Assembly (NCBI GenBank): GCA_963575745.1
Contig: CAUYUJ010009535.1
Coordinates: 183,567-247,566, forward strand
Reading direction: 5' to 3'
Source: Prorocentrum cordatum
Lineage: Eukaryota; Sar; Dinophyceae; Prorocentrales; Prorocentraceae
DNA length: 64,000 nt
The translations under genes were made by a program, and so were the position numbers. The notes below the pieces were generated by a model, which saw only the letters and a program-made list of their open reading frames with translations, made no database searches and was not told the origin of the DNA. This document shows positions 58,784-64,000 of the stretch, piece by piece (position 1 is the stretch's first letter; each line of letters opens with the position of its first letter).

Positions 58784-61700
58784 CTACAGACGCCCCGCCT
58801 GAAACAGCTCGCGAAGATGCCCGAGCACTGCGTCATCGGTAACAGCAGACGCCTCGGGGACATCGGGGGCCCCAACAGTCAAGGGCGCACCGCTGGATTC
58901 TCCCCAAATCAGCGCGGCTGCGAGGTGCTCCGCGGACAAGGCAAGTTGCCGTGTCCGGTGCGGCGGGGCGGCCGGGCCCGCGGCTGCTGCTCGGCGGTCT
59001 TCGGCCGCGAGCAAGCGGGAGGCAACTTCATTCACCCAGCGGATCACCGTAAGCAAATTGACGGTGTCGGCGTCAGCGCGCGCTCTGGCCTTGTTCCTAG
59101 CTGTCCGCTGGCCATTTCGCCAGAGGCGCTCTGTGCCCACGGTCCCGAGGGACACGTCGCGCCCCTGGTGGAGCGCCCACAATTTGCACCGGTAGGAGGC
59201 GAGCAACCCGTTCAAGACAGCAGGCTGCAGCTGGGCGTCGGCCGTAGCCGCAAAAGACTCGCCGCCCGGGGGCGCGGGCACCAAAGCGGGGGCCCTTCTG
59301 CCTCGTGGCGGCGCCTCTGCAGGCCGCGGCCCAGCCGAAGGCCGTTTCCTAACGTGCTTTAAATAAGCGAGCTGGGCCTTTGCCCAGCCCGCCCCGCGCG
59401 CGCAGTCAACGGCGCCGCTCGGCGAGAAACTCTGACATTGGAACAGTACCTGCAGACCGCGAAGGTCCTCGGCGATGGTGTCTATGCTCGGGTGGCCCTG
59501 GCATGCGTAGACCACGCGGTACACGGCGCAGGCGATGTTCGCTCTCGGCGTGCCCTTCAGCGTCGTGGCCCGAGCGACATCTTCGAGGATGACTGCCTTG
59601 GCGGCAGGCGGCAGGGGGCGCCCGTGTCTCGGGTGGCCCCACTCGAACGACGAGGCCGCTTCCAGCATCTCGTACGTCCCGGGCGCGCACGCCTCGAAGT
59701 TGAAGTACGCAGACAAGGCGGCCTCGAGACTCGCGGGGCGGGGCGCGTCGCTCCGCACGCCATTGGCGCCAGCAAACTCGACGTCATCCATCGCCTTGTC
59801 GGCGGCTGCGCCCCCGTCGTCCGGGCCCTCGGAGCCCCCCCGAGTTGCGGGGTTCACGGAGCCTAGCCACTTGCGCAGGCAGCGGATTGCCCACGCTACC
59901 TCCTGCGATCGGAAATTGAGCGACTCGAGCATCCGCATGTATACGTGCAAGGCGTCCTGCCCGAGCTCGAACCCGAGGACGCGCTTGGCGGCACGGAGGA
60001 CCACCACGCCCCCCCCCCGCAGGTGATCAACGAACGCGGCCTCGCTCTCCGAGGTGGCCTGCTTCACTAAGCCTGGGAAGCTGTGGTCCAAGGACGTCGT
60101 GATGATGTCGAACCACGCGGCCAAGTTGTCGACGTTGAGGCCAATGGGGCGCAGCCCTCGAAGCTTCAGCAAACGGAAAACAATGAACATGGTCGACTCC
60201 ACTGTGTCCCGCTGTTCTTTTGCGACGTACAAGCACGGCAGCAGCGGGACATCCCCGAGACCGGTGACGCCAGCGAACGTGCGTTTCTCTTTCTTGCGGA
60301 GGCCCACCGCCCGAAGCTGCCTGCAGTCGCTGGCGGAGAAGTCCATGTTGACGACGGCGGCGTGCCCCGCGCACACCGCCATGGCGATGTGGGGCACGAG
60401 CGGGGACACGCGGGCGGACACCCACTTGCGAATCCAATCCTTGAGGGTCCGTCGATCGGGGGTCTTGCTGACGTGCGCGAGCAGTGCTCTGTGTAAGATC
60501 ATGGCCTCCGGCTCGCTCAATACATGGCGCAAGTTGTGACTCCTGACAACTCGCTCCACGTGGCGGCTCGTCAGGTCCCGAAGGTGCCTCTCCAGCGCCA
60601 CGAAATTCTCGGTCTCTTGGAACACTCGCAACGCGTCTGGCCAGAAGTCGCCGCACACGAGGAAGTCGCCAACAAGGTCGCCCACGAGCGTCGCGCCGAC
60701 CGTGTTGGGGCCGTGGGGCAACTGCCACGTGCACTCGTGCACCTTGAAGCTGTACCGGGTGCAGAGGGCCCTGCGGCAGCCGACGGATGAGGCGACCCTG
60801 AGGCCGAGCTGGGAGCCCCAAGTGCTGACGTCGCACGCGCCGCCTCCCGCGCGGGCTGGGCACTCTCGCGGGATCTCCCGAGCTTCTAACACCGATGTGG
60901 TGGCATCCAAATAAATCTGCCACGCAGCTGGGCTCCACAGGTCGCCAGCGCGCGAAGCCGCGTCAGAACGCTCGCTCATGGCCGACGCGGCTGCGTCCAC
61001 AAACGAGGACAGCATCTGCCCGAGACCAATGCCATCGCCCCTTGGCGCGGCGCGGGCCCGCGATCTCCGGAAACAGCGGTCGCTCAGCAGCAACAGCCCC
61101 TTCGAGGTGGTTTCGCGCGGCGTCAGGGAATCAGAGACGCTCCGCGAAGACGGCAACTGCAATTCAGTGGAGACGAGCGGCAACCGCGCGCGCCAGCAGC
61201 CTCCTCCGTCCGGGTGGCGCGCGCAAGTCCCGCCGCTTGCAGGGTAAGGCGTGAACTGGATCACGCGGGCTGGTCCAGTGTCGGGGAGCCGCCAGATGCA
61301 CGCGAAGATTTCTTTGCGGCCCGGCCCAGCATGCAGGCCTGGCCAGGGAAGGAAGTCGCCCAACTGCCACGGGACGTCGGTGGGCGCCGATGGCACCCGG
61401 GCAGCTGTGGTCAAGGAAGCCGTCGTCATCGCGGCCAAGGGCCGCGAGGCAGCATGCGCCTGGGCAAACGCAAGGCTCAGACGCTCGTGCCCCAGGTCGG
61501 GCGGCGGCGGCGGCAGCGCTGAAGTCACAGCAGGGGAAGCCTTCATCCTTTTGGCAGGTGGTTGGCGGGAAGGGTTATGCACGGAGCTCGACGTCGGCGC
61601 GCCACGCGACCTTGGCCGCGCACACCGGTGACCCAAAGCACTGGACAAAGTGTTCACACAAACGTTGCATTCCGTGCATGTCCAAGACGGGCCGCCGTCG

Positions 61701-61960
61701 TCCTCGTGCCGCCGCATCAGCCGAGCTTGCGTCTGCAACGCTTCCGACTGGAAACCGTGTTTGCCGTGAAGGGCCACGTGCCTGTCCATCGTCCTCCCAT
61801 TGTTGTGCCCACAGGAACGCCATCGCCACCCGCATGGCTGCCCGAAGCAGCGGGCGTCGGGAAGGGCCCAGCATGGGGGCCCCCGACTGGCGCGACAAGT
61901 TTGCATTCGCGGTGCGTTCTGGGTGAAGGCCACTGGCCTCTGCCAGGGACTGCTGCTCAC
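58784..61960 (-). CDS. 1058-aa protein with N-terminal zinc-finger motifs; transposase-like layout
   Basis: An uninterrupted 3.2-kb frame starting at the ATG at 61960. The N-terminus has a C2H2-like motif (C43, C50, H61, H65; GRTMDRHVALHG) and a second Cys/His cluster (C95, C98, C101, H111, C113; WTCTECNVC). A Pro/Ala linker follows to about 190. The middle reads DLTSRHVERVVRSHNLRHVL, TLKDWIRKWVSARV, then AAVVNMDFSASDC (D540), VTGLGDVPLLPCLYVAKEQR and RPIGLNVDNLAAW (D611). Near the end comes GTVGTERLWRNGQRTARNK (E944) and NLLTVIRWVNEVASRLL. Two Asp after beta-strand-like stretches and a late Glu in a G-T-x-E/R context recall DDE transposases with a DNA-binding zinc-finger head. The 333-residue gap before E944 is large, and I cannot prove the triad. 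It could be an active or domesticated transposase, or an unrelated nuclear protein. Not frameshifted. Confidence 0.6.
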   Translation of the reverse strand: MSSSPWQRPVAFTQNAPRMQTCRASRGPPCWALPDARCFGQPCGWRWRSCGHNNGRTMDRHVALHGKHGFQSEALQTQARLMRRHEDDGGPSWTCTECNVCVNTLSSALGHRCARPRSRGAPTSSSVHNPSRQPPAKRMKASPAVTSALPPPPPDLGHERLSLAFAQAHAASRPLAAMTTASLTTAARVPSAPTDVPWQLGDFLPWPGLHAGPGRKEIFACIWRLPDTGPARVIQFTPYPASGGTCARHPDGGGCWRARLPLVSTELQLPSSRSVSDSLTPRETTSKGLLLLSDRCFRRSRARAAPRGDGIGLGQMLSSFVDAAASAMSERSDAASRAGDLWSPAAWQIYLDATTSVLEAREIPRECPARAGGGACDVSTWGSQLGLRVASSVGCRRALCTRYSFKVHECTWQLPHGPNTVGATLVGDLVGDFLVCGDFWPDALRVFQETENFVALERHLRDLTSRHVERVVRSHNLRHVLSEPEAMILHRALLAHVSKTPDRRTLKDWIRKWVSARVSPLVPHIAMAVCAGHAAVVNMDFSASDCRQLRAVGLRKKEKRTFAGVTGLGDVPLLPCLYVAKEQRDTVESTMFIVFRLLKLRGLRPIGLNVDNLAAWFDIITTSLDHSFPGLVKQATSESEAAFVDHLRGGGVVVLRAAKRVLGFELGQDALHVYMRMLESLNFRSQEVAWAIRCLRKWLGSVNPATRGGSEGPDDGGAAADKAMDDVEFAGANGVRSDAPRPASLEAALSAYFNFEACAPGTYEMLEAASSFEWGHPRHGRPLPPAAKAVILEDVARATTLKGTPRANIACAVYRVVYACQGHPSIDTIAEDLRGLQVLFQCQSFSPSGAVDCARGAGWAKAQLAYLKHVRKRPSAGPRPAEAPPRGRRAPALVPAPPGGESFAATADAQLQPAVLNGLLASYRCKLWALHQGRDVSLGTVGTERLWRNGQRTARNKARARADADTVNLLTVIRWVNEVASRLLAAEDRRAAAAGPAAPPHRTRQLALSAEHLAAALIWGESSGAPLTVGAPDVPEASAVTDDAVLGHLRELFQAGRL

Positions 61961-63002
61961 CCCGTGGTTGAGCCAAATCGGCCACTGGTATGTGAGGGAC
62001 GCGATGAAGAGGAAGGCGAAATGGAGATACGGAGGAGGAGGATGAGGAGGAGGAAGAGGTGGAGGAGGACGGAAGGCGGAGGGGTGGACGAGTATCCAGG
62101 ACGTGAGGGCCAGAAGCTCGGACCGTTCTGGGACCCATCAATAGTGAGCCCCAGGGTGTCTGCAACTTGCTCAAGGCCTCCCCCGCTCACCGCGTCCGGC
62201 GCTCCCCCAAAGCGTCCAAGATGCCCAAGATGACTTGCAAACCAGTCCAGGCAGGCCACCGAACCTGCCAAGATAGCCCAATATGTGTCAAGACGGCGAG
62301 ATATGGCTCCAGATACTCGCCCTCCTCCTCTCCTCCTCCTCCTCATCATCATCAGCATCCTTCTTCTTCCTCCTGCTACGTCACCGCCTCCCTTCCACAG
62401 CTAGTATTGAACCAACGGGACGTACGACCCCGCATGGCAACCCAGACGGGGAAGGGAAAACACCGATTCCGCTTGACCCAACAGGCGGCCACGCAGGGAT
62501 GAGAGGAGTTGGCTGAGGACGAGGAGGACGAAGATGACGGTGGCGAGGATGATGGTGTTGGGGATGGTTGGTGATGATGGTGATAATGGTGATGATGATG
62601 AAGACGCTGATGGTGGTGACGATGACGAGGATGATGACGATGGTGATGACGACGACGACGATGACGATGACAATGCCCATGATGATGATGCTGATGATGA
62701 TGATGATGCTGGTGGTGACGAAGATGATGACGATGACTATGATGATGATGATGATGATGATGACGATGATGGCGATGATGATGATGCTGTTGATGACGAT
62801 GATGATGATGATGACGATGGCGATGATGGTGGTAGTAATGATGACGACGATGATGGTCATCATCATGATGATGGCGACGTCTATGAAGGTAGCGACGGTG
62901 CGATGCTGGTGGAATGAGGATACGATGGAGGAGTAAAAGCGGGAGACGGGGGAGACGGAGGAGGCGGAGGAGGACGAGGAGGGAGGTGGAGGAGCCTCTT
63001 TG
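61961..63002. other. Non-genic stretch with GAT microsatellite
   Basis: 62000-62060 is GGA-rich, 62320-62375 TCC/TCA-rich, and 62535-62890 the GAT tract. Frames on both strands are compositional (Asp/Met/Ile/His). Confidence 0.6.
62535..62890. repeat. (GAT)n array
   Basis: About 350 bp of GATGAT with GGTGAT, GACGAT and GCTGAT variants. Confidence 0.95.
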
Positions 63003-63660
63003 CCTGGAAGGAGGGAGGGGGAACTTGGAGGGAGAGGGGAGAGTGAGAGGGGGAAGAGGGAGCGAAGGCGTTCTGGTGGACGTCTTGGGGCCTTCCTGGA
63101 CCATCAGAAAGGTTAAGGTGATGTTTTCGGGGGCCCCTACGGTGCCTTCTGGGGACCGGTTTGACTGTGTCGGGGCCCTCTTGGGGTTAGACTCGGCCAC
63201 CGAATCTCGAGGTACTTAAGGAATCCTAAATACCTAGGGGTCCCTGGGCCTGCCGGGCCCCGCCATGAGCCGTCGTGGGGCCCTCGTGTGGCTGTCTCAG
63301 GATGTCTTGGGAATCCCTTGGACCCATGGGGAGCCCTGGGGGGCGTCTGAAATTGTACCCAGGGGGCGGGTAAATCCGTAAATCCGTAAATCCGTAAACG
63401 CTGTTCTGGGGACCGGTTTGACTGTGTCGGGGCCCTCTTGGGGTTAGACTCGGCCACCGAATCTCGAGGTACTTAAGGAATCCTAAATACCTAGGGGTCC
63501 CTGGGCCTGCCGGGCCCCGCCATGAGCCGTCGTGGGGCCCTCGTGTGGCTGTCTCAGGATGTCTTGGGAATCCCTTGGACCCATGGGGAGCCCTGGGGGG
63601 CGTCTGAAATTGTACCCAGGGGGCGGGTAAATCCGTAAATCCGTAAATCCGTAAACGCTG
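63003..63660. repeat. Dispersed repeat family A, copies 4 and 5 (257-bp tandem duplication)
   Basis: 63151-63407 and 63408-63658 are almost identical, at an exact 257-bp period. Each contains the CCGAATCTCGAGGTACTTAA stem and ends with three TAAATCCG octamers before CGTAAACGCTG. The 5' flank 63003-63150 is present once. Confidence 0.96.
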
Positions 63661-63835
63661 CCCCGAAAAGTGGAACCGGGACCGACTTTTCGCGTAAACG
63701 GGTAAACGGGTAAACCCGAAAAGTCGTAAACTTGACGACTTTTCGGGTTTTCGCGTAAAGTGCGTGCTTCCTCCTCCGCTTGCAGCAACTTCTCCTCGCC
63801 AGCTTAGGCTGGAAAGGGCGACTGAAAGTGCAACT
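63660..63835. repeat. CGTAAA-word module, inverted relative to 49 kb, with perfect 16-bp hairpin
   Basis: 63712-63727 and 63735-63750 form a perfect 16-bp stem (AAACCCGAAAAGTCGT, 7-nt loop). CAACTTCTCCTCGCCAGC (63786-63803) is the exact reverse complement of 49043-49060. The module directly follows the stop codon side of the gene at the window edge. Confidence 0.85.
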
Positions 63836-63871
63836 GGAGTGCTGACCCGCTCAATCCAGCTGGGCCTCCCC

Positions 63872-64000
63872 CTACACACCTTTGTTGATACGGCCTTTCC
63901 CATACCTCAAATACAGTGCCTCGGGAATCCTGTAATCGTAAAGCTGTTCTGCTTTCCTGAACTTCTTTGTCACGTTGATGTTCGTGAGGTTCTCCCATTC
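63872..64000 (-). CDS. C-terminal end of a gene running off the window
   Basis: The last 42 codons on the minus strand read EWENLTNINVTKKFRKAEQL, YDYRIPEALYLRYGKGRINK, then GV and a TAG stop (63872-63874). Codon use and composition are those of a normal folded protein, unlike the repeats beside it. The family cannot be named from so short a piece. It is on the same strand as all other recognisable coding units. Confidence 0.6.
   Translation of the reverse strand, partial: EWENLTNINVTKKFRKAEQLYDYRIPEALYLRYGKGRINKGV

Overview
KIND OF GENOME. The window looks like nuclear DNA of a GC-rich eukaryote, most likely a dinoflagellate (Prorocentrum- or Symbiodiniaceae-like); I put that at about 0.65. 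The reasons are: very long simple repeats of many kinds (GT, GTG, GAC, TCC, GAT and TA tracts); short broken coding blocks lost in repeats; relics of a LINE and a Ty1/copia element whose reverse transcriptases look like the families common in dinoflagellates; a Tpt1/KptA-like domain and a PIF1-type helicase with a Cys-rich tail; and the fact that every coding block I can recognise is on the minus strand, as in unidirectional dinoflagellate gene clusters. I found no rRNA, tRNA, spliced-leader RNA, CRISPR array or bacterial signal. LAYOUT, 1-20 kb. A dead LINE reverse transcriptase (1.8-3.5 kb) is followed by a decayed copia RT and RNase H (6.6-7.9 kb). A Tpt1/KptA-like C-terminal lobe (8.9-9.7 kb) lies at the 3' end of about 4 kb of fragmented coding sequence. 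A large compound satellite (14.5-17.5 and 19.6-19.9 kb) abuts a PIF1-like helicase C-terminal exon (18.6-19.6 kb). LAYOUT, 20-36 kb. This part is mostly non-genic: microsatellites, several minisatellites, foldback sequences and two diverged copies of one GC-rich coding-like block. LAYOUT, 36-64 kb. This is the richest part. It holds a multiply frameshifted large gene (36.6-40.4 kb), a 1.16-kb foldback element with minisatellite arms (46.16-47.32 kb), a two- or three-exon gene of unknown function with a candidate hairpin-bearing intron (50-52.8 kb), a 4-kb element with long, nearly identical inverted arms enclosing an intact 436-codon ORF with zinc-binding motifs at both ends (53.0-57.1 kb), an intact 1058-codon ORF with N-terminal zinc-finger motifs and a transposase-like layout (58.8-62.0 kb), and the last 42 codons of another gene at the right edge. 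HOW IT FITS TOGETHER. There is no metabolic operon or pathway here. The common theme is mobile or formerly mobile DNA. At least five structures are large inverted repeats, and one repeat family (49.5, 53.9, 58.2 and 63.0-63.7 kb) recurs in the spacers beside three successive coding units. The best candidate for an undescribed system is the 53-57 kb element: tandem foldback units form its two arms around a zinc-ribbon protein. All identity and homology statements are by eye, without database searches.
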